In this document: piece after piece, positions 1 through 7,323 of the stretch
Layout: each line of letters begins with the position of its first letter
Numbering within the stretch: the stretch's first letter is position 1
Origin: an uncultured Rhodospirillaceae bacterium
Lineage (GTDB): Bacteria > Pseudomonadota > Alphaproteobacteria > Rhodospirillales > Casp-alpha2
Reading direction: 5' to 3'
DNA: 9,579 nt
NCBI GenBank assembly: GCA_913048145.1
Contig: CAJWVP010000094.1
Location: 1-9,579, forward strand
The notes under the pieces: generated by a model
The model's input: the letters and a program-made list of their open reading frames with translations, nothing else
The model's database searches: none
Told to the model about the DNA's origin: nothing
Translations under genes and position numbers: made by a program

Positions 1-70
1 ATACCTTTACAATCATGTCCGCACTGGTTACGCAAGGCCAGCAAATCAAAGGTTCCAGAGAGGGTATGAC

Positions 71-1384
71 ATGTCCCATCAAATCAAATCCGTCGCCGTC
101 ATCGGTGGCGGTACAATGGGCACCGGCATAGCCGGTTTGTGCGCGCAGACGGACCACAAAGTACTGCTGTTAGATGTCTCCGAAGAGGCCGCTCAGAAAG
201 CCAAGGACCGGATCATCAATGGCCGGCCACCGGCTGTGGAAGACCCCGAAAAGGCCAAAAACATCACCTTTGGGACCATAGACAACGACCTCGCCCAGGT
301 TGCCAACTACGACTGGATTTGCGAGGCGGTGGTCGAAGACCTGCCGACCAAGCGCGCACTGTTCGAAAAACTGGAACCACTGCGCCGGGAAGGTTCGGTG
401 ATCTCTACCAATACGTCGGGCATCCCGCTCCGTGATATCACAGATGGCATGCCCACCAGCCTGAAGACGAACATTGCCGTCACCCACTTCTTCAATCCCG
501 TGAAGGTCATGCGCCTTTTGGAGTTGATTCCTGGGCAGGAAACCACGCCCGATGTCATGGACGCGCTGGCGGCATTTACCGGCGGACAGCTCGGTAAAGG
601 CGTGGTCTATGCCAAGGACACGGTGAATTTTATCGGCAATCGCATTGGGTGCTTTTGGATGATGACCGGGCTCCACTATGCCCAGGAGGCATTGAGCGAC
701 GGCCTCACCATGGAACAGATTGACGCGCTTATGTCGGGCCCTATGGGCTTGCCGCCAACGGGGCTCTATGGCCTCATCGACTTAATTGGCCTCGACGTCA
801 TGGAACTAGTCGGTAAGAATCTAGCCATCAATCTTCCGGACGGCGATATGGGCTTGGATTTCATTGCGCTGCCGGGCCCAATACACGAGATGTTGGAACG
901 TGGACAGATCGGGCGCAAGGCGGGTGCGGGGTTCTATCGCATGCAGAAGTTAGACGACGGCTCGCGCAAGACGGAGATTTATGACCTGACCGCCGGTGAT
1001 TGGCGGGCCTCCGAGAAGTTCCAACTGGACGACACCCACGCGGGCCTAGACGTCTTATTGTCCGATGATGCAGCGGGAAACTTCGCCTGGCGGATCATGG
1101 GCGGCACGCTTTGCTACGCCGCCGACCTGATCCCCGAGATCGCCGATGACCTGGTCAATATCGACCGTGCCATGAAGTGGGGGTACGCCTGGGGCCGCGG
1201 ACCTTTCGAGATGATCGATGCGCTGGGCGCAGATAACGTGATCGCTCGAGCCAATGCGATGGGCCTGCAAACACCAAAAATGCTGAAGGTTCTAGCGGAT
1301 GCCGGCGTGGACAGCTTTTATCGCAACGAAGGCCAGGAGTACTTAGGCGCGGACGGCCAATATCACCCGACTCCCCTGGAGTGA
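71..1384 (+). CDS. 3-hydroxyacyl-CoA dehydrogenase, stand-alone HAD unit
   Basis: Predicted cytosolic NAD-dependent oxidation of (S)-3-hydroxyacyl-CoA to 3-ketoacyl-CoA, the third step of beta-oxidation. Seen: a Rossmann fingerprint GGGTMG at residues 12-17, with Asp35 at the end of the second strand, which favours NAD. Catalytic residues match human HADH: Ser116 (TNTSG), His139 and Asn142 (THFFNP), Glu151 (LELIPG) and Asn190 (NFIGNR). A 3HCDH C-terminal domain follows at about 185-290, and a second degenerate copy at about 337-420. The closest family I recall is the roughly 780-residue dehydrogenase/enoyl-CoA hydratase fusion, but this protein stops at 437 residues, about where the hydratase half would begin. 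The ATG at 71 has the purine-rich site AGAGAGG at 57-63, 7 nt upstream. The frame is open back to base 1 but has no better start. Its last codons supply the ribosome site for the next gene, so the two are probably cotranscribed. Confidence 0.93.
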   Translation: MSHQIKSVAVIGGGTMGTGIAGLCAQTDHKVLLLDVSEEAAQKAKDRIINGRPPAVEDPEKAKNITFGTIDNDLAQVANYDWICEAVVEDLPTKRALFEKLEPLRREGSVISTNTSGIPLRDITDGMPTSLKTNIAVTHFFNPVKVMRLLELIPGQETTPDVMDALAAFTGGQLGKGVVYAKDTVNFIGNRIGCFWMMTGLHYAQEALSDGLTMEQIDALMSGPMGLPPTGLYGLIDLIGLDVMELVGKNLAINLPDGDMGLDFIALPGPIHEMLERGQIGRKAGAGFYRMQKLDDGSRKTEIYDLTAGDWRASEKFQLDDTHAGLDVLLSDDAAGNFAWRIMGGTLCYAADLIPEIADDLVNIDRAMKWGYAWGRGPFEMIDALGADNVIARANAMGLQTPKMLKVLADAGVDSFYRNEGQEYLGADGQYHPTPLE

Positions 1385-1388
1385 CCCT

Positions 1389-1733
1389 ATGCCACCGAAA
1401 CAAAACCCATTGAAACTGAACAAGCTTCAATTGCGTACCTTGGCTCTGGCTCAAGTGCTGACGCGTGACCCAAACACGGTCAAATTGGACGAGGCGACAG
1501 GTGATGTGGAACTGTTGAGAATTCCCCAGACGCACGGCGATCACGTCCACGTCGGCCAATTCGTTGTCTCCGCTCAGGAAGCCAGCGGGTTTTCCAACCC
1601 AACCGTCTGGACCGCCCTAAAGCGCAAGGGCCTGGCCCGCAGCGACAATCCGCTGACAATAACGCTCACCGCCGCCGGTGTCGCCTACGACACGGGGTCA
1701 GGAGATCGCTTTCTAACGAAAAGTGATCACTGA
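1389..1733 (+). CDS. Conserved hypothetical protein, 114 aa
   Basis: Function unknown. Seen: a soluble basic N-terminus (PPKQNPLKLNKLQLRTLAL), a central HGDHVHVGQFVVSA segment rich in His, then SNPTVWTALKRKGL and a C-terminal TLTAAGVAYDTG stretch. It has no signal peptide or membrane segment. The pattern 'NPxVWxALxRKGLxR ... LTxAGxAYDT' reads like a winged-helix or MarR-like fold in which residues 73-85 would be the recognition helix; that is inference only. I recall similar proteins of 110-120 residues, unnamed, in alphaproteobacteria. The ATG lies 4 nt after the dehydrogenase stop, and GGAG at 1378-1381, inside the end of that gene, gives 7 nt spacing. Translation is therefore probably coupled to the dehydrogenase. 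A regulatory or accessory role in acyl-CoA metabolism is possible but unproven. Confidence 0.85.
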   Translation: MPPKQNPLKLNKLQLRTLALAQVLTRDPNTVKLDEATGDVELLRIPQTHGDHVHVGQFVVSAQEASGFSNPTVWTALKRKGLARSDNPLTITLTAAGVAYDTGSGDRFLTKSDH

Positions 1734-1871
1734 TAACGCGCCCCAGTGGCGGCCAGCGATCTCCGAGGGCATCTTTTTCAGCACCGACCGAGAAAAATCT
1801 TAGCGACCCTTGGTTATCAGCATAAAGCCGCCGCCCCTAATGACGTCTTTCTGGTAGTTTTATTCTAACGG

Positions 1872-1901
1872 CCTGTCCAAGGTCCGGGGCGCGTGGACAA
1901 G
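1872..1901 (-). repeat. Imperfect inverted repeat downstream of the MFS gene
   Basis: On the minus-strand transcript CUUGUCCA pairs with UGGACAGG (8 bp, one G-U) around a 14-nt GC-rich loop, 79-108 nt after the transporter stop. On the plus strand the wobble becomes a mismatch, leaving 6 bp. This asymmetry fits a structure made by the minus-strand mRNA, for example 3'-end protection or weak termination. No U-tract follows, so I do not call an intrinsic terminator. The rest of the 1734-1979 gap shows no gene. Confidence 0.25.
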
Positions 1902-1979
1902 CAGACAACCAACAATCAGAGTAACAAACCAATGCATGCCATAGTTTTAGCACCCCCGCTTCCCGGCCAATATGCCCAA

Positions 1980-3515
1980 CTAGCTTGCCGGGCGACCCAC
2001 CGCGCGGCCCAGGAACCAGGCCGGAATAAAGGCGATACAGAAAGCGAAACAAATCTGGAAGAAAGAATCCTGGAAACCGAATGTTAGCGCCTGGGCGTAG
2101 ATCACCTCACTCAGGTAATTGAGTGCACCCGGCTGCAAAGCCGCTTCCGGGATGCCACCCTCATGGAGGAGCTTGGCGACGCGGTTCAGGACCTGCAGGC
2201 TTTCTACGTTGTCCGAGGTCTGAGTCGCCACCAGAATATCGGCGTGATGGGCCGTCTGCATGTCGATAGATAGCGCTGTCACATTGACCCCGAAGGCTCC
2301 GCCCATCTGGCGGATGAAATTGTATGTACCCGCGCCCTGATTCAACTTGTCGGCGGGCACGGCTCCCATAGCCGTCTTGCCCAAGTTTGGCATTACCATG
2401 CCGATAGCGCCTCGGCTCAATATGGCGATGGCCGCAATGGTCCAGAACGGCGTGTTTACGTCAGAAGTTGATAAAAGAAACGCCGCCACAGCGAAAACCA
2501 CACATCCGCTCATCATCGGATAATGTGACGGCATATGGTCCGCCATACGACCAGACAAAGGCACAAGCGCGATCAACACAAGACCCGCCGGCACGATGAC
2601 AAGCCCCGCCTCCGTTGGCGTGAAACCCTGGACCGTCTGCGCGAAAACGGGGATTGCATAATTTGTAGCGAAGTTTCCGGCCCCAAATGCAAAGCCAATA
2701 AACATAGCCGCCGTAAACCGCAGGTCCGTGAACAGGGTCACGTCCATGAGTGGGCTTTTCGACTGCCATTGGGAGTAGACGAACAAAACCGCTGCCGAAA
2801 CACCAACCACCAGAAACAGCATGGACCAATCGGAAAACCAGCCCCAGCGATTTCCATTCCCGATATAACTCATGATGCACATCAGCGCCGTGGCAACGAG
2901 GATGTAACCAGTCCAGTTGAATGGCGGCAGAGAAATCCGTGAGCCCTTTGGCGGCATCAACACCAGGCCAATAGCAAAAGCCACCATAACCAACGGCACG
3001 GGCGCCACAAAAATGTGTCGCCAGGTGAACGCGTCGATGGCCAGACCACCAAAGAACGGACCGAAGCTGGGCGCCAGGGTCACACCCATGCCATAAACGC
3101 CGACGGCCATACCGCGTCGTGCGACAGGAAATACGGCCACGACCAAGGCCAGCACCAGCGGTTGGATCAGACCGGCGGAAAAGCCCTGCATGATACGGCC
3201 AGCGATCAAGGTCTCGATGTTTGAGCTGGCAGCGCCAACCAGCGAACCAGCGCAAAAGAAGGCCAAGGCAAAGCTGAACACAATCCGCTGTCCGAAGGCC
3301 CCAACCATCCAGGCATTCAGAAGCTGGCTCGCCACCATGGTAGTGAGGAACGCCGTTGCCGCCCATTGCGCGAGATCCTGACCCACCCCATAAGCGCCCA
3401 TGATGGAGGGAATAGCCACATTGACCATGGTTGCCGACAACACCATGGACATGGACCCCAAAAGTCCCGCGATCATCACCAACCATTTGTAGGACGCCCC
3501 ATAGCGGGCGACCAT
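1980..3515 (-). CDS. EmrB/QacA-type MFS drug exporter (DHA2, 14 TM)
   Basis: Inner-membrane proton-coupled efflux transporter, 511 aa, of the DHA2 family. Seen: a run of hydrophobic segments over nearly the whole length, consistent with 14 helices. The first helix carries the family signature MVNVAIPSI, followed by GQDLAQW, and a motif-C-like APSFGPFFGG lies at about residues 152-161 with TWRHIF after it. The TM1 aspartate of EmrB (LDxT) is Ser here (LSAT), as I remember for the GQDxAQW subfamily. The start chosen is the ATG at 3515, because GGGGGA sits 8 nt upstream. A TTG at 3560 would add 15 polar residues and overlap the upstream gene. The gap to the HlyD-type gene is 28 nt in the same direction, the usual EmrA-EmrB order, so they should form one pump. 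No TolC-like outer-membrane gene is present here. The substrate cannot be inferred. Confidence 0.93.
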   Translation of the reverse strand: MVARYGASYKWLVMIAGLLGSMSMVLSATMVNVAIPSIMGAYGVGQDLAQWAATAFLTTMVASQLLNAWMVGAFGQRIVFSFALAFFCAGSLVGAASSNIETLIAGRIMQGFSAGLIQPLVLALVVAVFPVARRGMAVGVYGMGVTLAPSFGPFFGGLAIDAFTWRHIFVAPVPLVMVAFAIGLVLMPPKGSRISLPPFNWTGYILVATALMCIMSYIGNGNRWGWFSDWSMLFLVVGVSAAVLFVYSQWQSKSPLMDVTLFTDLRFTAAMFIGFAFGAGNFATNYAIPVFAQTVQGFTPTEAGLVIVPAGLVLIALVPLSGRMADHMPSHYPMMSGCVVFAVAAFLLSTSDVNTPFWTIAAIAILSRGAIGMVMPNLGKTAMGAVPADKLNQGAGTYNFIRQMGGAFGVNVTALSIDMQTAHHADILVATQTSDNVESLQVLNRVAKLLHEGGIPEAALQPGALNYLSEVIYAQALTFGFQDSFFQICFAFCIAFIPAWFLGRAVGRPAS

Positions 3516-3523
3516 CAGGTCAA

Positions 3524-3529
3524 TCCCCC
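3524..3529 (-). promoter_or_regulatory. Shine-Dalgarno site of the MFS gene
   Basis: GGGGGA on the minus strand, 8 nt before the ATG at 3515, within the 28-nt gap after the HlyD-type stop. It favours this ATG over the in-frame TTG at 3560, which has no comparable site. Confidence 0.5.
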
Positions 3530-3543
3530 GGTTGGCGGGTCCG

Positions 3544-4692
3544 TTAGCGGCCGGTGGCAATCTTGACCTCGACCATCATGCCAGGACGTAGCCGGTTGTC
3601 ACGTTGGTTGATGGCGATGCGTACGGGGAGACGCTGGGTGATCTTGGTGAAGTTTCCACTGGGGTTGGGGCTGGGCAGCAAGGCGAAGGCGCTGGTAGCC
3701 GTATTGCCGATACGCTCAATAAGGCCCTCGAAAGCTTCATCCGGATAAGCGTCCACGGACACGATCACGGTTTGGCCCTCCTTCAAGCGACGTACCTGGG
3801 TTTCCTTGATATTGGCCTCAATCCAGATACGGTTCGGATCGTGGGCCAGCACAAGGCGCTGGCCCGGCGTCACGTATTCGCCCACATTGGCGAAACGCCG
3901 GTCGACGACCCCTTTCAACGGGCTTTCGATGACTCGATCTTCGATATCCAAGGTCTGGCGTTTGATCTTCGCCGTAATCTCCGCCTCGCGCTTCACCAGA
4001 ACGGCCAGATCCCCGGCTAGAACATCGAGCTTAGCACGCTCTGCATCCGCTTGCTTAACGCGGGCGCGCGCGCCCTTAACCTTGGCCACGGCGATCTCGT
4101 GTTCGCGTTCGATACGTTGGAGCTGTTGCTCTGCCTGATCCATCTGGCGGCGCGAAGCCACTTTCTGCTGGAACAGGCGCGTGGTCCTCTTCACCTCCCG
4201 CTTCGCCAGGTTCAGCTGGGGCGCGAGACTAGAGACCGTGACCTGCGCGGCCGAAAGTTCTGAGCGTTCCGCCGCTAATTGTGAGTCGGTCTGCCGCCGA
4301 ACCAGATCCTGCTGGGCCTTTAGGCGTACCTTTTCCGCACCCACGCCCTCTCGTTGGGCGTTCAATTCATCAATGATGGCGCGCGCCTCACGGTCGTCGA
4401 TGACAATCAACGCCGTCCCCTTATCGATGGCCTGACCTTCTTCGACAGAGACCTCAGTAATCCAGCCAGCGACCCGGCTGGAGACCGTAATCATATCGGA
4501 TTGGATGCGGGCGTCTTCCTCATGCAAGGAGACGAGTCGTTCCTGAAATTCCTGGTACCCGAAGTAGCCAGCGATGACGAAAGCGGCAATTAGGACCAGC
4601 AATGCAAATGGTGGGCCTCGGCGACGGGGCGTCGACGACTCGGTACTGTCCGCAGCGTCCGTTTCGCTCTTAGTAGGATCGTCCTTTGGCAT
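3544..4692 (-). CDS. HlyD/EmrA-type periplasmic membrane fusion protein
   Basis: Adaptor subunit linking an inner-membrane exporter to an outer-membrane channel. Seen: a short charged cytoplasmic tail (1-27, ending TPRRRG), one membrane anchor at about 28-48, and the first lipoyl half-motif at about 70-100 (VSSRVAGWITEV...EEGQAIDKG). A long Glu/Lys/Gln-rich coiled-coil hairpin spans about 102-250, then the second lipoyl half (ESPLKGVVDRRF...GEYVTPGQ, about 256-279), a beta-barrel region with IWIEANIKETQ, and the EmrA-like PNPSGNFTKITQRLPVRI near 342-359. The length of 382 is typical. The start is the first ATG in a frame that opens at a TGA at 4777-4779. No good ribosome site precedes it: the strong GGAGGAAG at 4728-4735 lies 35 nt upstream with no start codon in this frame between. 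The MFS partner follows directly. The pair forms the EmrAB-type pump and starts from a divergent promoter region shared with the acyl-CoA ligase. Confidence 0.93.
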   Translation of the reverse strand: MPKDDPTKSETDAADSTESSTPRRRGPPFALLVLIAAFVIAGYFGYQEFQERLVSLHEEDARIQSDMITVSSRVAGWITEVSVEEGQAIDKGTALIVIDDREARAIIDELNAQREGVGAEKVRLKAQQDLVRRQTDSQLAAERSELSAAQVTVSSLAPQLNLAKREVKRTTRLFQQKVASRRQMDQAEQQLQRIEREHEIAVAKVKGARARVKQADAERAKLDVLAGDLAVLVKREAEITAKIKRQTLDIEDRVIESPLKGVVDRRFANVGEYVTPGQRLVLAHDPNRIWIEANIKETQVRRLKEGQTVIVSVDAYPDEAFEGLIERIGNTATSAFALLPSPNPSGNFTKITQRLPVRIAINQRDNRLRPGMMVEVKIATGR

Positions 4693-4725
4693 GCCCGCGC
4701 CAATAATTTCGCTGTGTGAACAACT

Positions 4726-4754
4726 ATCTTCCTCCGTGAAACCATCCTTGGCAA
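4726..4754 (-). promoter_or_regulatory. Candidate sigma70-type promoter for the efflux operon
   Basis: On the minus strand TTGCCA (4754-4749, 5/6 to consensus) and GAAGAT (4731-4726, 3/6) are separated by 17 nt. Transcription would start near 4719 and leave a leader of about 27 nt before the ATG at 4692. The GGAGGAAG sequence would then overlap the -10 region rather than act in translation. Pattern match only. Confidence 0.3.
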
Positions 4755-4795
4755 CGTCACGGTAGCGAGGGGCGTTTCATTCTCCCGCCCTCGCC

Positions 4796-4824
4796 TTGAC
4801 GGTTTTGTCCGGTCTCTCCAAGAT
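4796..4824 (+). promoter_or_regulatory. Candidate sigma70-type promoter for the acyl-CoA ligase
   Basis: TTGACG (4796-4801, 5/6) and CAAGAT (4819-4824, 3/6) with 17-nt spacing, about 30 nt before the ligase ATG. It sits back to back with the candidate efflux promoter in a 162-bp divergent region, so one regulator could control both directions. No regulator gene or convincing operator is visible. Confidence 0.3.
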
Positions 4825-4854
4825 CGCCCTTAATTCAGGAAGGAAGCCTCAGCA

Positions 4855-6369
4855 ATGGGTTCGGCCAGCACTACCAATCTCGGCGATATCTTTGACCTTG
4901 CCGCAGCTGCCGAGCGTACCGCCCTGATCGATTGCCGCGAATGGGACAACCCGCGGGAATACACCCACGGCGAACTGGACGCCCAGGCCAATGCCTGTGC
5001 ACGCGGCCTGATCGCCCGCGGCCTGGAACCCGGCCAGTCCGTAGCTCTGCTATCCGCAAATCGAGTGGAATTCATGATCGCCTACATGGGTATCTTGCGC
5101 GCAGGGCTGGTAGCCGTGCCCATCAACCACAAGTTCTCCGCTGAGATCATCACATTTATCCTCGCCGACGCCGATGTCCGTCTCGCCATCTGTGACGCCG
5201 AACGGGCCGCCGCGCTTCGGTCTGATGTTCCAGTTGTCTGCTTCGATACAGACGGCAAGGTCAGCTTCGAGACCCTCTTGCACCCTGGTCCCTTCGATGT
5301 CTACACGGCTATCGAAACGGATGTCGCCATGATCCTTTATACATCCGGGTCCACGGGCCGCCCAAAAGGCGTTCCGTTGACCCATGCGGGACATCTCTGG
5401 GCACTGCGTTCGCGCCTGGGCGCGTTCGATCAGCACCGGCTGCTTGTCGCCGCACCACTCTACCACATGAACGCGCTATGCGTATCTCTTGTCGCTTGGG
5501 CGTCGAAGGCGCAGATCGTCTTGCTGCCAGAATTCACGGCCTATACCTACGTCGCCGCCATTGAACGCTTCCGATGCACTTGGATCACTTCCGTGCCAAC
5601 CATGCTGGCTATGGTGTTCGTCGATCCAGCGTTGACGGAGAAGGCAGATCTCTCCTCAGTAAAAATCGTCCGCATGGGTTCGGCACCCGTGTCGCCAAAG
5701 CTTTGGGCCCACGTGGAAGCCACCTTTCCCGGTGCGAGCATCATGAACGGCTATGGCACGACGGAATCGGGCCCCGTTGTCTTCGGCGCCCGCGATGGCG
5801 CAGCCCCGCCGCCCACCTCAGTTGGTTGGGTGATCCAGGGCGTTGGCGCAAAGCTCATTGACGCCAGCGGCAACGAAGCCGACCAAGGAGAGCTCTGGCA
5901 TAAATGCCCGGCGAACTCACCGGGCTATCTGAACCTGCCGGAAAAAACTGCGGAGGCCTTCACGGAGGACGGTTGGTATAAGACTGGCGACGTATTCCGC
6001 CGCGACGTCGATGGCGCGCACTACTTCGTCGGCCGCACGGACGACATGTTCAACTGCGGTGGTGAGAATATTTACCCAGCGGATGTGGAGGCGGTTTTGG
6101 TCTCACATCCAGATATCGACCAGGCCTGTGTGGTCCCTATCCCTGACGAAATCAAGGGCATGAAACCCGTGGCCTTCGCCGTCCCTCAGGCCGGCAAATC
6201 CATTGACGAGAACCTGGTCAAGCAACACGCTCTGGCCAACGGCCCAGCCTACCAGCACCCCCGGCGCGTTCTTGTGATGAATGAACTGCCCTTGGCCGGC
6301 CCGGGTAAAGTTGACCGCAAGGGATTGACCGAAAAAGCCCTGCAGATGTGGCCGCCGGGGACAGTTTAG
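4855..6369 (+). CDS. AMP-forming acyl-CoA ligase (class I adenylate-forming enzyme)
   Basis: Activates a carboxylic acid to acyl-AMP and then to the CoA thioester, in the cytosol. Seen in order: P-loop YTSGSTGRPKG (162-172), the acyl-binding region with PLYHMNA (201-207), YGTTES (300-305), GWYKTGD (373-379), the hinge GRTDDMFNCGGENIYP (393-408) and the C-terminal catalytic lysine motif PLAGPGKVDRKG (479-490), with Lys485 as the adenylation lysine. At 504 residues it is full length, with every core motif present. The ATG at 4855 follows the purine-rich stretch AGGAAGGAAG, which ends 8 nt upstream. Family members include aryl, short and medium acyl and fatty acyl ligases. The hinge resembles the 4-chlorobenzoate/ferulate CoA ligase group, but the substrate cannot be assigned by eye. 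It is transcribed divergently from the efflux operon and converges on the SDR gene, with a 4-bp overlap of the stop codons. Confidence 0.94.
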   Translation: MGSASTTNLGDIFDLAAAAERTALIDCREWDNPREYTHGELDAQANACARGLIARGLEPGQSVALLSANRVEFMIAYMGILRAGLVAVPINHKFSAEIITFILADADVRLAICDAERAAALRSDVPVVCFDTDGKVSFETLLHPGPFDVYTAIETDVAMILYTSGSTGRPKGVPLTHAGHLWALRSRLGAFDQHRLLVAAPLYHMNALCVSLVAWASKAQIVLLPEFTAYTYVAAIERFRCTWITSVPTMLAMVFVDPALTEKADLSSVKIVRMGSAPVSPKLWAHVEATFPGASIMNGYGTTESGPVVFGARDGAAPPPTSVGWVIQGVGAKLIDASGNEADQGELWHKCPANSPGYLNLPEKTAEAFTEDGWYKTGDVFRRDVDGAHYFVGRTDDMFNCGGENIYPADVEAVLVSHPDIDQACVVPIPDEIKGMKPVAFAVPQAGKSIDENLVKQHALANGPAYQHPRRVLVMNELPLAGPGKVDRKGLTEKALQMWPPGTV

Positions 6370-7259
6370 GCGCTGCGCTGGGCCTTGTCCTTGTCGGACG
6401 CAGCCTTGGCCATGATCTTGATCTCGTCCCATTCCTCGTCCGAACGCCCGGTGAGATGGACGTAATTACCCCCGTTGCCCAAATGCCCGGCCCCATCGAT
6501 GGCAATGGTTTGACCGGTAAGGTATTCACAACCGTCGGCGACCAAGAACACGGCCAGGTTCCGCAGTTCGTGCATTTCGCCGTAGCGCCCCATGGGCACG
6601 CGGGCGATATCTTTCGCTTCGCCTTCGGTTTTCGCTTCGGGCCGCAGTCGGGCCCACGCCCCCTCCGTCGGGAATGGCCCCGGCGCGATGGCGTTGAGGC
6701 GAATACCGTATTTAGCCCATTCCACTGCAAGGGACTTGGTCATGGCATGGATGCCCGCCTTTGACATTGCCGAAGGCACCACATAGGGACTGCCCGACCA
6801 AATCCAGGTCACCAGGATGGAGACGACGCTGCCGGTTAGGTCTTGCTCGATCCAGCGTCGACCCACCGCATGGGTGGCGTAGTAGGTCCCGTGAAAGACG
6901 GTCGACGCCACGGCGTCAAAGCCCCGGGGTGACAGCTTGTCTGTGGGGCTCATGATTTGGCCGGCGGCGTTGTTGACCAGACCCGTCAACGGTCCAGAAT
7001 CGGTCCAGATTGCCTCAACCATTTCATCCACTGCACCGGCGGCACGAATATCGGTGGCGTGGGCGAAAACGTTGCCGCTAGTGTTTTCCGAAATTTCTGT
7101 CGCTGTTTCGTCCAAGACCGCGCCGCGACGGCCACAAATATGCACCTCGGCGCCCAGGGACGCATAGGCCTCGGTGAATTCGCGCCCGAGGCCCGTACCG
7201 CCTCCAGTCACAAGAATGCGCTGGCCTGCTAGCAAGTCGTCTTTAAACATGGAAATCAC
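6366..7259 (-). CDS. SDR oxidoreductase, 2,4-dienoyl-CoA reductase-like
   Basis: Predicted NADP(H)-dependent short-chain dehydrogenase, 297 aa. Seen: TGGGTGLG (18-25) for dinucleotide binding, Arg44-Arg45 after the second strand (favours NADPH), NNAAG (96-100), and the segment VVPSAMSKAG (160-169) followed by LAVEWAKYGIRLNAIAPGP. This lacks the classical YxxxK. It matches the mitochondrial DECR1 pattern VVPSASAKAG, in which Ser and Lys (here Ser163, Lys167) work with a Tyr 11 residues before the Ser. Here that position is Trp152. The C-terminal tail, ending DKDKAQR, is as I recall for bacterial homologues. The start chosen is the GTG at 7259, because GAGGAGG lies 8 nt upstream; the ATG three codons later would be 17 nt away. 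If active, it would reduce unsaturated acyl-CoA intermediates, but the reaction is uncertain because of the Trp. It converges on the acyl-CoA ligase gene. Confidence 0.9.
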   Translation of the reverse strand: MISMFKDDLLAGQRILVTGGGTGLGREFTEAYASLGAEVHICGRRGAVLDETATEISENTSGNVFAHATDIRAAGAVDEMVEAIWTDSGPLTGLVNNAAGQIMSPTDKLSPRGFDAVASTVFHGTYYATHAVGRRWIEQDLTGSVVSILVTWIWSGSPYVVPSAMSKAGIHAMTKSLAVEWAKYGIRLNAIAPGPFPTEGAWARLRPEAKTEGEAKDIARVPMGRYGEMHELRNLAVFLVADGCEYLTGQTIAIDGAGHLGNGGNYVHLTGRSDEEWDEIKIMAKAASDKDKAQRSA

Positions 7260-7267
7260 GGCGTCAT

Positions 7268-7274
7268 CCTCCTC
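7268..7274 (-). promoter_or_regulatory. Shine-Dalgarno site fixing the GTG start of the DECR-like SDR
   Basis: GAGGAGG on the minus strand with 8 nt to the GTG at 7259 and 17 nt to the in-frame ATG at 7250. This spacing favours the GTG start. Confidence 0.6.
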
Positions 7275-7286
7275 AGGCCAACTTTG

Positions 7287-7314
7287 ACTATCTCACCGGA
7301 AGGATAAACCACAA
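7287..7314 (-). promoter_or_regulatory. Weak candidate promoter of the DECR-like SDR
   Basis: On the minus strand TTGTGG (7314-7309) and GATAGT (7292-7287, 4/6) with 16-nt spacing, about 28 nt before the GTG start. The gap of more than 300 bp to the next upstream gene makes a separate promoter plausible. Pattern match only. Confidence 0.2.
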
Positions 7315-7323
7315 ACACCGGGA

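Noticed and set aside
1..70. Possible tail of an upstream gene (frame ending with TGA at 67-69) or a promoter (TTTACA at 6-11)
   Set aside because: The 22 residues in that frame look non-natural and have poor codon use, and no acceptable -10 box lies 16-18 nt after TTTACA. Too short to decide.
1722..1731. 10-bp palindrome AGTGATCACT at the end of the small hypothetical gene
   Set aside because: It encodes the last codons, has no U-tract and is too short to act as a terminator.
1774..1797. TTTTTC/GAAAAA hairpin as a bidirectional terminator
   Set aside because: The stem is nearly all A-U and the loop is 12 nt. It lacks the GC-rich stem of an intrinsic terminator.
1730..1820. 8-bp inverted repeat CTGATAAC/GTTATCAG in the convergent gap
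   Set aside because: The arms are 75 nt apart and AT-rich. A match of this length is expected by chance.
2461..3486. A 341-codon open frame on the minus strand inside the MFS gene
   Set aside because: It is a shifted reading of the transporter on the same strand, rich in Trp, His, Cys and Arg with no family resemblance, while the other frame gives a textbook DHA2 protein.
5050..5466. Antisense open frame of 138 codons under the acyl-CoA ligase
   Set aside because: Typical shadow of a GC-rich gene. The ligase motifs on the plus strand account for the sequence.
7259..7270. Three-codon ORF (ATG ACG CCG TGA) overlapping the GTG start of the DECR-like SDR
   Set aside because: The ATG directly abuts the Shine-Dalgarno sequence with no spacing, so initiation there is implausible.
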